Source: Ectorhizobium quercum
Lineage (GTDB): Bacteria > Pseudomonadota > Alphaproteobacteria > Rhizobiales > Rhizobiaceae
Reading direction: 5' to 3'
NCBI RefSeq assembly: GCF_026552795.1
Contig: NZ_JANFPI010000012.1
Span: 21,505-85,504 of the forward strand
DNA: 64,000 nt
Of this stretch, positions 35,588 through 45,176 are shown piece after piece (the stretch's first letter is position 1; the number at the start of each line of letters is the position of its first letter). Made by a program: the position numbers and the translations under genes. A model generated the notes under the pieces. That model was not told the origin of the DNA and ran no database searches. It worked only from the letters and a program-made list of their open reading frames with translations.

Positions 35588-35693
35588 TGCGAAGCCTCAT
35601 CCTGTCTTTGAGAGTGGAGGAACTGTCGCTGGCCCCGGGTCGCCAACTGGAGGTCAGTGTCGGCTTCGAAGGGCGGATCGGCCAATGGAGTAT

Positions 35694-35721
35694 TTGACGT
35701 ATTGGACCGTGACCATTTTAC
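35694..35721 (+). promoter_or_regulatory. Possible sigma-70 promoter for the transporter-kinase gene
   Basis: TTGACG at 35694-35699 and TTTTAC at 35716-35721 are 16 bases apart, in the 205-base gap between the divergent urtA and kinase genes. The -10 match is weak. Confidence 0.35.
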
Positions 35722-35792
35722 CCCTAGCATAGGGACGAATGGCCAAGAGAAGAATTAAGTCGTTATTTTTATTTCGATTTTCAGGGGAACGA

Positions 35793-38700
35793 ATGGCCGC
35801 TTCGATGGAATCCGACGTTCAGGCTGAACGGGAGCAGACCGGCTGGCGTGCCGGTGCGGCCGAAGCGCAACCCTCCGTTGCCGCGTCGCCCTCCGGCATG
35901 CGCATCCCGAGGGTGCGGCGCACCTACAACAAATGGGTCGCCAACCAGACGCTGGAGGATTGCGCGCTGCGCTTCACCGCCTACAAGGTGCGGCGCTTTT
36001 CGGCCGGGCGGATCGCCAATACCGCCATCGGCGCGGCCTCTTTCCTGGCGCTGGAGGCCATCGGCGGCGCGATCACGCTGAACTACGGCTTCACCAACGC
36101 GCTCGCCGCCATCCTCGTCACCTGCACCATCATCGTGCTGATGGCGGTGCCGGTCGCCTACAACGCCGTCACCTACGGCGTCGATATCGATCTCCTGACC
36201 CGCGGCACGGGATTCGGCTATATCGGCTCGACCGTCACCTCGCTGATCTACGCCACCTTCACGTTCATCTTCTTCGCCATAGAGGCGGCCATCGTGGCGA
36301 CGGCGCTGGAGCTGTGCCTGGGTCTGCCGATGTCGGTGGGCTATGTGGTCAGCGCACTGGTGATCATCCCGCTCGTGACCCACGGCGTGACGTTCATCAG
36401 CCGCTTCCAGGCGGCGACGCAGCCCTTCTGGATCCTGTTGCAGGTCGCGCCCTTCGTGTTCATCGCGGCACAATCGGCCCCGGCGGTGCGGCAATGGACG
36501 GGCTATACCGGGCTGGCCGGATCGCCCGACGGCCATTTCGATCTCGCCCTGTTCGGCGCGGCGTCGGCGGTGATCTTCTCGCTGGCGGCGCAGATCGGCG
36601 AACAGGTCGACTTCCTGCGCTTCCTGCCGCCGAAGGAAAAGATCGGAAAGCGGCGCTGGTGGATCGCCGTGCTTTCAGCGGGACCGGGCTGGATGGTCAT
36701 CGGCGCGCTGAAGATCGTCGGCGGCTCCTTTCTCGCCTTCTACGCGTTCCAGCACGGCGTGGACTTCCACGAGGCGTCCGAGCCGACGCGCATGTATCTC
36801 AACGTCTTCAGCCAGATGCTCGGATCGCCAGAGCTTGCCCTCGGCGTGACCGGCATCTTCGTCGTCATCTGCCAGACGAAGATCAACGTGACGAACAGCT
36901 ATGCCGGCTCTATCGCCTGGTCGAATTTCTTTTCCCGCCTCACCTACAGCCATCCCGGCCGCGTCGTCTGGCTGGTGTTCAACGTGCTGCTCGGCCTGCT
37001 TCTGATGGAATTCGGCGTCTACAAGGCGCTGGAACGGACGCTCGGCCTCTACGCCATCGTCGCCGTCTCGTGGATGGCGGCCATCGTCGCCGATCTCGTC
37101 ATCAACAAGCCGCTGGGGCTTTCGCCGCAGTTCATCGAGTTCAAGCGCGCCCATCTCTACGACGTCAATCCGGTCGGGTTCGGGGCCATGACCATTTCGG
37201 CGCTGGCCGCGCTGGCCGCCTATTTCGGCTTCTTCGGCGCGCTGGCCGCCAATCTCTACATCTTCGTCAGCCTTGTCGGCCCCTTCGTGCTGACGCCGCT
37301 GCTCGCCATCGCCACCAGGAGCCGATACTACATCGCGCGAACCTCGCATTTCCCCGAAAAGACCGGCACGCGGATTTCCTGCTGCATCTGCGAGCATCCG
37401 TTCGACCGCGAGGACATGGCCATGTGCCCCGTCTACAGCGGCCCGATCTGCTCCCTGTGCTGCTCCCTGGACGCGCGCTGCCACGACGGCTGCAAGGTGG
37501 ACGCCCGGCTCGGCGAGCAGTTCCGGCTGGCGGCGCGGAAGCTCCTGCCGGAGAGGTTCTCCATCTGGGCGACGGGAGGCATCGCCCGCTACATCGTCGT
37601 CCTGTCGATCGTGACCTTCCTGCTCGGCGCCGTCTTCTGGCTGATCTATTTCCAGAGTACGCTGGACAGGCAATTGCCGCCCGCCGCCGTCGCCGCCCTT
37701 CTTTCCAAGCTGTTCGTCATCATCTTCATCATTTCCGGCATCATCGCCTGGCTGTTCGTGCTGGCGCAGGAAAGCCGCGCCTTCGCCGAGGAGGAGGCGC
37801 GGCGCCACACCCACCTGCTGATGGACGAGATCGGGGCGCACGAGGAAACCGACCGCCTGCTCCAGCAGGCCAAGGAGGCGGCGGAATCGGCCAATGTCGC
37901 CAAGAGCAAATATGTCGTCGGCCTGTCGCACGAGCTGCGAACGCCGCTCAACGCCATTCTCGGCTACGCCCAGCTTCTGGAGCGGCAGAAGAGCTTGCCC
38001 GATTACGTCGGCAACGCCGCCCGCACCATCAAGCGCAGCGGCCAGCACCTCGCCGACATGATCGAAGGCCTGCTCGACATTTCCAAGATCGAGGCCGGGC
38101 GTCTGGAAATCTTCCGGCACAAGATCGCGCTCAGGCCGTTCCTCGACCAGATCGTCGACATGCTGGCCATCCAGGCACAAGCGAAGGGCATCGGATTCGA
38201 GTTCCACGCCGGCCCGGCCATGCCGGAATTCGTCTACACGGACGACAAGCGGCTGCGGCAGGTGCTGATCAACCTCCTGTCCAACGCCATCAAGTTCACC
38301 CATGAGGGAAGCGTCCGCTTCTCCGTTGGCTATCGCGGCCAGATCGCCACCTTCGACATCGAGGATACCGGCATCGGAATCCCGAACGAGGATCTCGACC
38401 GCATCTTCCTGCCATTCGAGCGGGGCGAAGGCAGCAACGATTCCGCCCATCCGCCGGGCACGGGGCTGGGGCTCACCATCACCAGGCTGCTCGTCGACAT
38501 CATGGGCGGCGAGATGGTGCTGCGCAGCACGCCGGGCAAGGGAACGCATGTTTCGGTGCGGCTGATGCTGTCGTCGGCAGGTTCCGCCGCCGAGGCCACG
38601 GGAACGGACCTCGCCATCGCCGGCTACGAGGGCAAGCGCCGAACCGTGCTCGTCGCCGATGACGACCCGGTGCTGCGCAAGCTGATGGAGGACGTGCTTT

Positions 38701-39260
38701 CGCCGCTCGACTTCACCGTGATCACCGTTCCGGACGGAACGGCCTGCCTGTCGGCGCTCTCGCTCTACCCGGTTGATATCGCCGTTCTGGACGTAGCGAT
38801 GCCGGGCATGTCCGGCTGGGAGCTTGCCCGGCGCATCCGCCGCCGGCACGGCAGGGCGTTTCCGATCATGATGCTGTCGGCCGATGCCGGCGTGGACCGG
38901 GCGAATTCCGACAATGGCGACCTCTATGATGCCTACATCATCAAGCCCTTTACTTTCGAGGAGTTTTTCGAGCGGATCGCCGCACTCGTTCCGCTGGTCT
39001 GGATTTATGAGACCGACCATCCGCCGGAGATCGAAACGCCGGTCTTTTCGAAGGAGGAATTGCCCGAGCGGCAGCGCCTGAAACAACTGCTGACGCTGGC
39101 GCGGATGGGCTTCTTCCGCTCCGCCGAGGCCGCGCTCGCCGATATCGAGCGGTCCGCGCCCCGCACGGTGCGCTTCTGCACCCATCTGCGCTCGCTGACC
39201 ATTGCGCCACGCCGCGCCGCGCTGGTGGCGGCCATCGAGGAGGTCTTGTCGAATGGTTGA
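35793..39260 (+). CDS. NCS1-transporter/histidine kinase/receiver hybrid sensor
   Basis: This is an 1155-residue inner-membrane sensor. Residues about 40-520 form a complete purine/cytosine-permease-like (NCS1) transporter with about twelve helices (TGFGYIGSTVTSLIYATFTF, GEQVDFLRFLP). A nine-cysteine segment follows at 530-567 (Cys 530, 531, 533, 545, 553, 556, 557, 563, 567). Next come two more helices (about 590-660), a HisKA domain with phospho-acceptor His713 in LSHELRTPLNAILGY, an HATPase with TGIGIPNED and GTGLGLTI, and a receiver domain with Asp1000 in LDVAMPGMSGWE. A short helical tail follows. ATG 35793 (AGGGG upstream) is chosen. ATG 35739, also with a good ribosome-binding site, adds 18 residues. 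Divergent from urea/amide uptake, which it probably controls. Confidence 0.9.
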   Translation: MAASMESDVQAEREQTGWRAGAAEAQPSVAASPSGMRIPRVRRTYNKWVANQTLEDCALRFTAYKVRRFSAGRIANTAIGAASFLALEAIGGAITLNYGFTNALAAILVTCTIIVLMAVPVAYNAVTYGVDIDLLTRGTGFGYIGSTVTSLIYATFTFIFFAIEAAIVATALELCLGLPMSVGYVVSALVIIPLVTHGVTFISRFQAATQPFWILLQVAPFVFIAAQSAPAVRQWTGYTGLAGSPDGHFDLALFGAASAVIFSLAAQIGEQVDFLRFLPPKEKIGKRRWWIAVLSAGPGWMVIGALKIVGGSFLAFYAFQHGVDFHEASEPTRMYLNVFSQMLGSPELALGVTGIFVVICQTKINVTNSYAGSIAWSNFFSRLTYSHPGRVVWLVFNVLLGLLLMEFGVYKALERTLGLYAIVAVSWMAAIVADLVINKPLGLSPQFIEFKRAHLYDVNPVGFGAMTISALAALAAYFGFFGALAANLYIFVSLVGPFVLTPLLAIATRSRYYIARTSHFPEKTGTRISCCICEHPFDREDMAMCPVYSGPICSLCCSLDARCHDGCKVDARLGEQFRLAARKLLPERFSIWATGGIARYIVVLSIVTFLLGAVFWLIYFQSTLDRQLPPAAVAALLSKLFVIIFIISGIIAWLFVLAQESRAFAEEEARRHTHLLMDEIGAHEETDRLLQQAKEAAESANVAKSKYVVGLSHELRTPLNAILGYAQLLERQKSLPDYVGNAARTIKRSGQHLADMIEGLLDISKIEAGRLEIFRHKIALRPFLDQIVDMLAIQAQAKGIGFEFHAGPAMPEFVYTDDKRLRQVLINLLSNAIKFTHEGSVRFSVGYRGQIATFDIEDTGIGIPNEDLDRIFLPFERGEGSNDSAHPPGTGLGLTITRLLVDIMGGEMVLRSTPGKGTHVSVRLMLSSAGSAAEATGTDLAIAGYEGKRRTVLVADDDPVLRKLMEDVLSPLDFTVITVPDGTACLSALSLYPVDIAVLDVAMPGMSGWELARRIRRRHGRAFPIMMLSADAGVDRANSDNGDLYDAYIIKPFTFEEFFERIAALVPLVWIYETDHPPEIETPVFSKEELPERQRLKQLLTLARMGFFRSAEAALADIERSAPRTVRFCTHLRSLTIAPRRAALVAAIEEVLSNG

Positions 39261-40170
39261 GTTTGCCGAACCGAGCCATGTCCTGGTCGTCGACGATTCG
39301 CCCGATGCGCTGACCATGCTGGTCGACGCCTTGCGCATGGAGGGAATGCAGGTTTCCATTTCCGTCAACGGCCGCCAGGCGATCGCGATGGCGGTCGACA
39401 CCGCACCCGATATCGTGCTGATGGACGCCGTCATGCCCGGCATGAACGGGTTCGAAACCTGCGAGATCCTCAAATCCGGGCGGGGGTTCGAGGACGTGCC
39501 GGTCATTTTCATGACCGGCTACAATGAAAGCGAGCATGTCGTCAGGGCGCTGGCCGCCGGCGGGGTCGATTTCATCAGCAAGCCGATCGTGCTCGACCAG
39601 CTTTTCGCCCGCATGCGCGTGCATCTGTCGAATGCCCGGCGGGCGCGCTCGGCCCGCCGGGCGCTCGATTCCACCGGACGCAGGATCGTGGCGTGCAGCG
39701 TCAACGGCAAGATCAACTGGTCGACGCCGCAGGCCGCCGAACTGCTCGAACGGGCCGGCATCCGGGTGGAAACCGGCGCCTACCTGCCGCTGTCGGTGGT
39801 CAACTGGCTGGCCGCATTCGGCACGCACGACACCGTGCCCGACGTCCTGCGCCATTCCCGCAACGGGGTCGACATCGAATTCCGCATCGTCGCCGACGCC
39901 ACGGACGGCGAAATCCTCATGCGCCTGATCGACCGGCACCGGGGCACGGACGAGGAACAGCTTGCCAAGGCGTTCGGCCTCTCCCCGCGCGAAGCCGAGG
40001 TGCTCGTCTGGCTGGCGCACGGCAAGTCGAACAAGGAAATCGCCGACATTCTGGAAATGTCGCCGCGCACCGTGAACAAGCACCTGGAGCAGATCTTCAA
40101 CAAGCTGGCCGTCGAAAAACGGACATCCGCCGCGACAATGGCGGTCAAGGTTCTGTGGCGGGAAAGCTGA
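39253..40170 (+). CDS. Response regulator with LuxR-type DNA-binding domain
   Basis: This is a 305-residue regulator that overlaps the hybrid kinase gene by eight bases. The receiver domain (1-120) has the acidic pair DD near residue 12, phospho-acceptor Asp58 in VLMDAVMPGMNG and the switch lysine in ISKPI. A middle region (about 135-235) is of unknown fold. The C-terminal helix-turn-helix is LSPREAEVLVWLAHGKSNKEIADI (about 243-300). Coupling to the kinase makes it the obvious output of that sensor. Likely targets are the divergent urt-fmd operon and other amide or purine nitrogen genes. Confidence 0.92.
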   Translation: MVEFAEPSHVLVVDDSPDALTMLVDALRMEGMQVSISVNGRQAIAMAVDTAPDIVLMDAVMPGMNGFETCEILKSGRGFEDVPVIFMTGYNESEHVVRALAAGGVDFISKPIVLDQLFARMRVHLSNARRARSARRALDSTGRRIVACSVNGKINWSTPQAAELLERAGIRVETGAYLPLSVVNWLAAFGTHDTVPDVLRHSRNGVDIEFRIVADATDGEILMRLIDRHRGTDEEQLAKAFGLSPREAEVLVWLAHGKSNKEIADILEMSPRTVNKHLEQIFNKLAVEKRTSAATMAVKVLWRES

Positions 40171-40193
40171 AGACCGGCGCTGGCAGCTCGTTT

Positions 40194-40260
40194 GCTCCAA
40201 TGATTTGTTCTTGCGCATTTCCGAACGGAAAACAGCTTCGCACTTTTCCTGAATTGCTCT
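40194..40260. repeat. RIME-like intergenic repeat, copy C
   Basis: The core at 40219-40255 (TTCCGAACGGAAAACAGC then TTCGCACTTTTCCTGAATT) matches copy A at most positions. It lies between the convergent response regulator and DedA genes. The first hairpin is degraded here. Confidence 0.7.
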
Positions 40261-40821
40261 CTAGGGTCGACCGATCAGACGCCTCGACAGGAGTGCTGCG
40301 ACCACCGCCAGACACACGGCAACGGCCAAGGCGATCAGGAGGTGGACATGCAGATGGAGGCGTCCGAACAGGGCCTCCACACCATTGCCGAACAGATAGC
40401 CGATCGTCGTCACGGCAAGGCCCCACGCGATCGCCGCGATGGCGTTCAGGATCAGAAACCGCATGGCCGGCACCCTCGACAGGCCGACGGCGACCGGGCT
40501 GACCGTTCGCACTCCATAAAGGAACCGGAACGCCAGTATGAAAGCGACAGGATGAGCTTCGAGAAGAGCCGTGGCGCGCGCGACAAGCGGCGATGCCGCC
40601 ACCCGCCGGACCCAAACGGCGCGCCTCGCTCGACGCCCTGCGAGAAAAAAGAACTGGTCGGCCGCAAACGATCCGAGGCATGCCGCCAATGCGACCTGCC
40701 AGTAGGCCATGAGATGGCGATGTGCCAGCACCCCGCCGAGGAAGGCCGCGGTTTCCCCCTCAACAGCCGCGCCGATGAACACCGCGACGGCGCCATAATT
40801 CCCGATCAGGCCCTCAAGCAA
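40261..40821 (-). CDS. DedA/SNARE-associated family membrane protein
   Basis: This is a 186-residue inner-membrane protein with DedA landmarks: GAAVEGETAAFLGGVLAHRHL near the N-terminus, a FFLAGRRARR loop, and FILAFRFLYGVRTVSPVAVGLSRVPAMRF. Family members help recycle polyprenyl or glycerophospholipids and maintain proton-motive force. The start is TTG at 40821 behind a G-rich stretch. No better start exists in frame. Confidence 0.85.
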   Translation of the reverse strand: MLEGLIGNYGAVAVFIGAAVEGETAAFLGGVLAHRHLMAYWQVALAACLGSFAADQFFFLAGRRARRAVWVRRVAASPLVARATALLEAHPVAFILAFRFLYGVRTVSPVAVGLSRVPAMRFLILNAIAAIAWGLAVTTIGYLFGNGVEALFGRLHLHVHLLIALAVAVCLAVVAALLSRRLIGRP

Positions 40822-40884
40822 TCACGTGCCCCCGCCTGACACATGTGGTCTCCATCCGTGTTCGTCCGCGATCATGTTACCAAT

Positions 40885-41868
40885 CTAGTTCCTTGTCACG
40901 GTTTCCGTCTTGTCCCACCGGCTGTCGATGAAGGCCAGGACATCGACGATCGACGTCTTCCACACCGACCAGACGTGATCGCCATCGGTAATGCGCAGTT
41001 CGGAGGTCCGGCCGCCGGCCTGCAAGGTGTCGTGCAGCGCCACGGCACCGCGCCAGAGGTGAAAGCCGTCGTCGTCGCCAACGGTGAGAAAAGTCGCGGG
41101 GATATCCTCCTCCTCGGCAATGTGCTGGGCGACGAGCGTGAAGACATTCTTCTCGTTGAACAGGCGCGCGTCGAAGGGCGTGCCGAAGGAGCCGGAGAAA
41201 TGGTCGCCGGTGGAGGGCAGAACGACGCCGCCGGTGACGGTGGTGCGGTCGACCCGGTGGAAGAAGGCGCTGTCCTGGATCAGCTTCAGTTCGTCGGGTG
41301 TCTTGTCGAGATCGGAGGCCGGGACGTTCTGCCAGATCGCGCCGGACATGCTGGCGACCGCGCCATAGAGATCGTCATGGGCATAGGCGAGATGCAGCGC
41401 GCCGAAGCCGCCCATCGAAAGGCCGGCTATGGCGCGGCCAGCGCGATCCTTGCGGGCGGAAAAATTCGCCTCGACGTAACGGCGCAGATCGTGGGTCACG
41501 GCCGTCTCGAAATCGCCGGGTCCGCCGACCGCCGCCGAATCCACATACCAGCTATTACTCACCCCCGGCATGACGACGAGCAGCGGCCGGATGGCGTTTT
41601 CCCCGATCAGGCGGTCCAGGGTCTGGCGGATATCACCGAGATCGCGCCAGCTCTTTTCATTGCCGTCATGGCCGTGCAGGAGATAGAGAACCGGCCAACC
41701 ATCGGCCGGCGGCGGGCCGTCCGGCTGGTAAACGATGACCGGAAGGTCGGCGTCCAACGCATTGCTGCGAACCGCAAGTTCCGTCAGCGTGCCCGCATCC
41801 GCGCCGTCTGCCCAGGCCATTACCGCTGCGGCCACCAGAGCCGCCATTCCCGCCGCGCGCGTCTTCAT
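40885..41868 (-). CDS. Secreted alpha/beta-hydrolase (esterase D/antigen 85-like)
   Basis: This is a 327-residue exported hydrolase: signal peptide about 1-26 (AALVAAAVMAWADGADA), the nucleophile elbow GLSMGGFGALHLAY with Ser, the oxyanion region YLLHGHDGNEKSW, and a histidine in DGDHVWSVWK. The ATG at 41868 follows ACAGGTG. The frame continues to 42063 without coding character. The family hydrolyses acyl esters, and the exact substrate is unknown. Confidence 0.88.
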   Translation of the reverse strand: MKTRAAGMAALVAAAVMAWADGADAGTLTELAVRSNALDADLPVIVYQPDGPPPADGWPVLYLLHGHDGNEKSWRDLGDIRQTLDRLIGENAIRPLLVVMPGVSNSWYVDSAAVGGPGDFETAVTHDLRRYVEANFSARKDRAGRAIAGLSMGGFGALHLAYAHDDLYGAVASMSGAIWQNVPASDLDKTPDELKLIQDSAFFHRVDRTTVTGGVVLPSTGDHFSGSFGTPFDARLFNEKNVFTLVAQHIAEEEDIPATFLTVGDDDGFHLWRGAVALHDTLQAGGRTSELRITDGDHVWSVWKTSIVDVLAFIDSRWDKTETVTRN

Positions 41869-42115
41869 CACCTGTCTCCGCCAGAACCGACATTCAAGGA
41901 TGGATAGAGGGAAAATGCAACGGCGTGGCGCAGGTTCCGAGGCCGGCGACAGGCTGGACGCGTTGCGGGCCCAAAGGGCAGTGACCGCACCTGCCGGCAG
42001 GTCCCCGGCTGCGTTTCGACGCCCCCTCGCCCTTCTCGGCGCCGGAGGCCGAAGGAAATCCATCGCCGGCAGGCGGCAACCGACGCTCGGGTCGCGGCCG
42101 CCGTTGGTTCCCCGC

Positions 42116-43183
42116 TCAGAACACGCGGTTGAACCAGAGGGTCGACAATCCCGCCGCCGCCAGCGCGAACAGCGCCCCGACGCCTGCGAAAATGAAGGAG
42201 ACTTCGGTCAGCTTCTTCTCGGTGATCAGTTGCGACGACATGGAGCGGTAGACGTCGGTGAGGTCGTCCGACGTCCGCGCCTCGAAATACTGGCCGCGGG
42301 TGGTCTCGGCGATATTCTTGAGCGAATCCGCATCGAGATGCGCGCGCATCGAACGGCCGGCGTAATTGACGATCTCGCCGGAGGGGGAGCCGAAGCCGAC
42401 GGTGAACACGCGCACGCCGTAATCCGCCGCGGTCTGCCCGGCCTTGATCGGGTCCGGCCCGGTGGTGGTGGCCCCGTCAGTCAGGAGGATGATCACGGCG
42501 TTGTCGTAGCTTCCCGGCTCCACCGGCTCGTGCGGCGGCGCATCGGCAGCCGCGGCCGGTTCGTCGAGAGAGCGGCTGCTGTAGCCGGGCGGACGGGCGG
42601 CCTGCCCGCTCGAACCGCTGAATTCGGAGACGGACTCGAACCGTTCCTCGGGAAAGATGGTGGCGAGCGACATCAGCACGCCCGATCCTACAGCCGTGCC
42701 ATGCCGCAGCTGGAAGCGGTCGATGGCGCCGTAGAGCGCCTCGCGGTCGATGGTGGGCTGCTGCACCAGCACGGCGGAGGAGGCGAAGGACACGATGCCG
42801 ATCTGTACATTGCCCGGCTGGTCGGCGATGAACTGCCGGGCCGCCGCCTGCGCCGCCTCTATGCGGGTCGGCTCGACATCCTCGGCGCGCATGGAGCCGG
42901 AGGTATCCATCGCCAGGATCACCGTGGCCCGCGACGATGCCAGCGTCATCACCGCCGCCGGACGCGCCACCGCGAGAATGAGCGCCGTCATGGCGATGAG
43001 GAACAGCGCCGGCGGCACATGCCGGCGCCAGCGTCCGCGCGCGCCGACCGCCTGCTTGACGATCGAAAGGTTGGCGTAGCGCAGCGCCATCTTCTTGCGC
43101 CGCCTCAACAGGAAGATGTAGAGCCCCGCCAGAACGGGAAGGAGCAGCAATAGCCACAGCATTTCGGTCCAGATGAATGTCAT
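42116..43183 (-). CDS. VWA-domain membrane protein, BatA-like
   Basis: This is a 355-residue inner-membrane protein with two N-terminal helices (WLLLLLPVLAGLYIFLL, ALFLIAMTALILAVA), a von Willebrand A domain holding the MIDAS motif DTSGSMRAED near residue 95, and a C-terminal helix (FIFAGVGALFALAAAGLSTLW). An acidic/proline-rich insertion lies at about 190-220. It is the last gene of the protease-MoxR-DUF58-VWA set. Such sets act as MoxR-driven chaperone or metal-insertion complexes, often in stress tolerance. Confidence 0.9.
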   Translation of the reverse strand: MTFIWTEMLWLLLLLPVLAGLYIFLLRRRKKMALRYANLSIVKQAVGARGRWRRHVPPALFLIAMTALILAVARPAAVMTLASSRATVILAMDTSGSMRAEDVEPTRIEAAQAAARQFIADQPGNVQIGIVSFASSAVLVQQPTIDREALYGAIDRFQLRHGTAVGSGVLMSLATIFPEERFESVSEFSGSSGQAARPPGYSSRSLDEPAAAADAPPHEPVEPGSYDNAVIILLTDGATTTGPDPIKAGQTAADYGVRVFTVGFGSPSGEIVNYAGRSMRAHLDADSLKNIAETTRGQYFEARTSDDLTDVYRSMSSQLITEKKLTEVSFIFAGVGALFALAAAGLSTLWFNRVF

Positions 43184-43226
43184 CCCAAGGTCCCTTGTCT
43201 CGTCCGTCCCACCGCGTCTCGATGTC

Positions 43227-44153
43227 CTAAAGCGCCTTCATGGCGCCGCCTCCTCCCCCCAGTCGCCCGCTCGCCTTGCGCAGATCGGCAAAGCGCATGA
43301 TCGCATCGACCAGATCGTCGCCGGTCGACAGTTCCAGCACGTCCAGCCCGGCCTTGGAGAAGGCTTCCTCCAGCATCGCCTCGTTCCGTTCCACCTCGGC
43401 GATGAAGCGGCGGCGGAACGCCCGGTCGTTGGTGTCGATCACGACCTGTTCGCCGGTCTCGATATCCTCGAAGGCAAGCAGCCCGACATCGGGCAGCAGC
43501 ATGTCGAGCGGATCGACCAGCCGCACCGCGATGCCCTCATGGCGCCCCGAGAGCCGGAGGAGCGCCCACGCCCAGCCGGGCGTCGAAATGAAATCGGAGA
43601 TGACGAAGACCATGCCGCGCCGCCTGAACATCGCCAGCGCCCGGTTGATGGCGGCGCCGAGATTGGTCTGCGGCGCGCGCGGCAGCACCGGCGACGCCAT
43701 GATCCTGCTGATGATCCGCAGCACCTGCATGCGCCCGCTGCGCGGCGGCACGATCTCCTCGTCGACGCCGTTGAACAGCACGGCGCCCACCTTGTTGCCC
43801 TGGCGGGTCAGGAGCCGCGCCAGCACGGCGGTGAACTCCATCAGCACCTGCCGCTTGGTCACTTCGCCCGAGCCGAAGCCGGTGGACGGGCTGAGGTCGA
43901 GGAAGAACCAGGCCGTCGCCTCGCGATCCTCGTTGAACACCCTGACATGCGGCACCTCGGTCCGCGCCGTGACGTTCCAGTCGATGTGGCGCACGTCGTC
44001 GTAGGTCTGGTACTCGCGCAGGTCCGCGAGATCCAGGCCGAAACCGCGAAACAGCGTGCGGTAGTCGCCCCGCAACAGGCCGTCGAGCCGGCGGATGACC
44101 GTCCATTCGAGCCGCGCGAGCAGGCGTTCAGGTTGTTTCGGTGAGGCGGACAT
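43227..44153 (-). CDS. DUF58 domain protein
   Basis: This is a 308-residue soluble VWA-related protein with the DUF58 signature DLREYQTYDDVRHIDWNVTAR and RVFNEDREATAWFFLDLSPS. It lies between MoxR and the VWA gene and overlaps the moxR 3' end by 26 bases, implying coupled translation. The partner MoxR ATPase is expected to act on it. No enzymatic activity is known for the family. Confidence 0.93.
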   Translation of the reverse strand: MSASPKQPERLLARLEWTVIRRLDGLLRGDYRTLFRGFGLDLADLREYQTYDDVRHIDWNVTARTEVPHVRVFNEDREATAWFFLDLSPSTGFGSGEVTKRQVLMEFTAVLARLLTRQGNKVGAVLFNGVDEEIVPPRSGRMQVLRIISRIMASPVLPRAPQTNLGAAINRALAMFRRRGMVFVISDFISTPGWAWALLRLSGRHEGIAVRLVDPLDMLLPDVGLLAFEDIETGEQVVIDTNDRAFRRRFIAEVERNEAMLEEAFSKAGLDVLELSTGDDLVDAIMRFADLRKASGRLGGGGGAMKAL

Positions 44154-45153
44154 GGCTCTCCAGCGGCTTTTCGGGGGCGGGGATGAGCTGGAGGATCCGC
44201 CGGACGATCTGGTCAGCCGTCACCTCCTCCGACATCGCCTCGTAGGAGAGCACGATGCGGTGGCGCAGTACGTCGGGCGTCACGTCGATCACGTCCTCCG
44301 GCAGCACATAGTCGCGGCCGCGCAGGAAGGCGAGCGCCCGCCCCGCCTCGATCAGGTTGATGGTGGCGCGGGGACTTGCCCCGTAAAGCATCAGCCTCGA
44401 CGCCTCCGAAAAGCCGAACCGCTCGGGATTGCGTGTGGCGCTCACCAGCTTGACCGCGAACTGGATGAGCGAGGGATCGACATAGAGCGTGCGGCAGTGC
44501 GCCTGCAATTGCGCAAGCTGCTCCGTGCTGGCGACGCGGGCGATCGCCTGCGCCGCGCCCGTCACCCGCGAGACGATCACGAACTCCTCCTCCTCCGTCG
44601 GATAGCCGACCAGCACCTTCATCATGAAGCGGTCGACCTGCGCCTCGGGAAGCGGATAGGTGCCTTCGGTCTCGATCGGGTTCTGCGTCGCCATGACCAC
44701 GAAGGGATTGGGCACCTTGTGCGTTTCCCCCGCAATCGTCACCTGGCGCTCCTGCATCACTTCCAGCAGGGCGCTCTGCACCTTGGCCGGCGCGCGGTTG
44801 ATTTCGTCGGCGAGCAGCAGATTGCAGAAGACCGGGCCGAGAGAGGTCGAGAAGTCGCCGGTTTTCTGGTTGTAGATGCGCGTGCCCACGAGGTCCGCGG
44901 GCACGAGATCCGGCGTGAACTGGATGCGCTTGAACGAGCCCTGGATGGCGTGGGCAAGCGTGTTGACGGTCAGCGTCTTGGCGAGGCCGGGCACGCCTTC
45001 GACCAGGAGATGTCCCCTGGCGAGCAGCGCCACCAGCACGCGCTCGAGGAAATGATCCTGTCCGACGACGACTTTCTTCACCTCGTAGAGGACCTGTTCC
45101 ATGAGCGCATTGGCTGCGGGAGCGGGGTTTTGTGCCTGTTCGTTCATCATCAC
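44128..45153 (-). CDS. MoxR-family AAA+ ATPase
   Basis: This is a 341-residue ATPase with Walker A EGVPGLAKT, Walker B LLADEINRAPAKVQSALLEVM and sensor ATQNPIETEGTYPLPEAQVDRF. MoxR proteins act as chaperones that mature a client, usually encoded with VWA proteins. The start MMMNEQ offers three successive ATG codons. The first or second has spacing to a GGTGATG context. It follows the protease gene by 23 bases. Confidence 0.94.
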   Translation of the reverse strand: MMMNEQAQNPAPAANALMEQVLYEVKKVVVGQDHFLERVLVALLARGHLLVEGVPGLAKTLTVNTLAHAIQGSFKRIQFTPDLVPADLVGTRIYNQKTGDFSTSLGPVFCNLLLADEINRAPAKVQSALLEVMQERQVTIAGETHKVPNPFVVMATQNPIETEGTYPLPEAQVDRFMMKVLVGYPTEEEEFVIVSRVTGAAQAIARVASTEQLAQLQAHCRTLYVDPSLIQFAVKLVSATRNPERFGFSEASRLMLYGASPRATINLIEAGRALAFLRGRDYVLPEDVIDVTPDVLRHRIVLSYEAMSEEVTADQIVRRILQLIPAPEKPLESHVRLTETT

Positions 45154-45176
45154 CTGCCGGGTTGGCGTTGCAGATC

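Noticed and set aside
36033..37320. Annotating the kinase N-terminal part as a separate purine/cytosine permease
   Set aside because: The reading frame continues without a stop through the cysteine segment into HisKA and receiver domains, so it is one protein.
36675..39512. 945-codon open frame antisense to the hybrid kinase
   Set aside because: Shadow of a GC-rich gene: the sense strand encodes clear NCS1, kinase and receiver domains, while the antisense product is rich in Arg/Asp/Gly with no motif.
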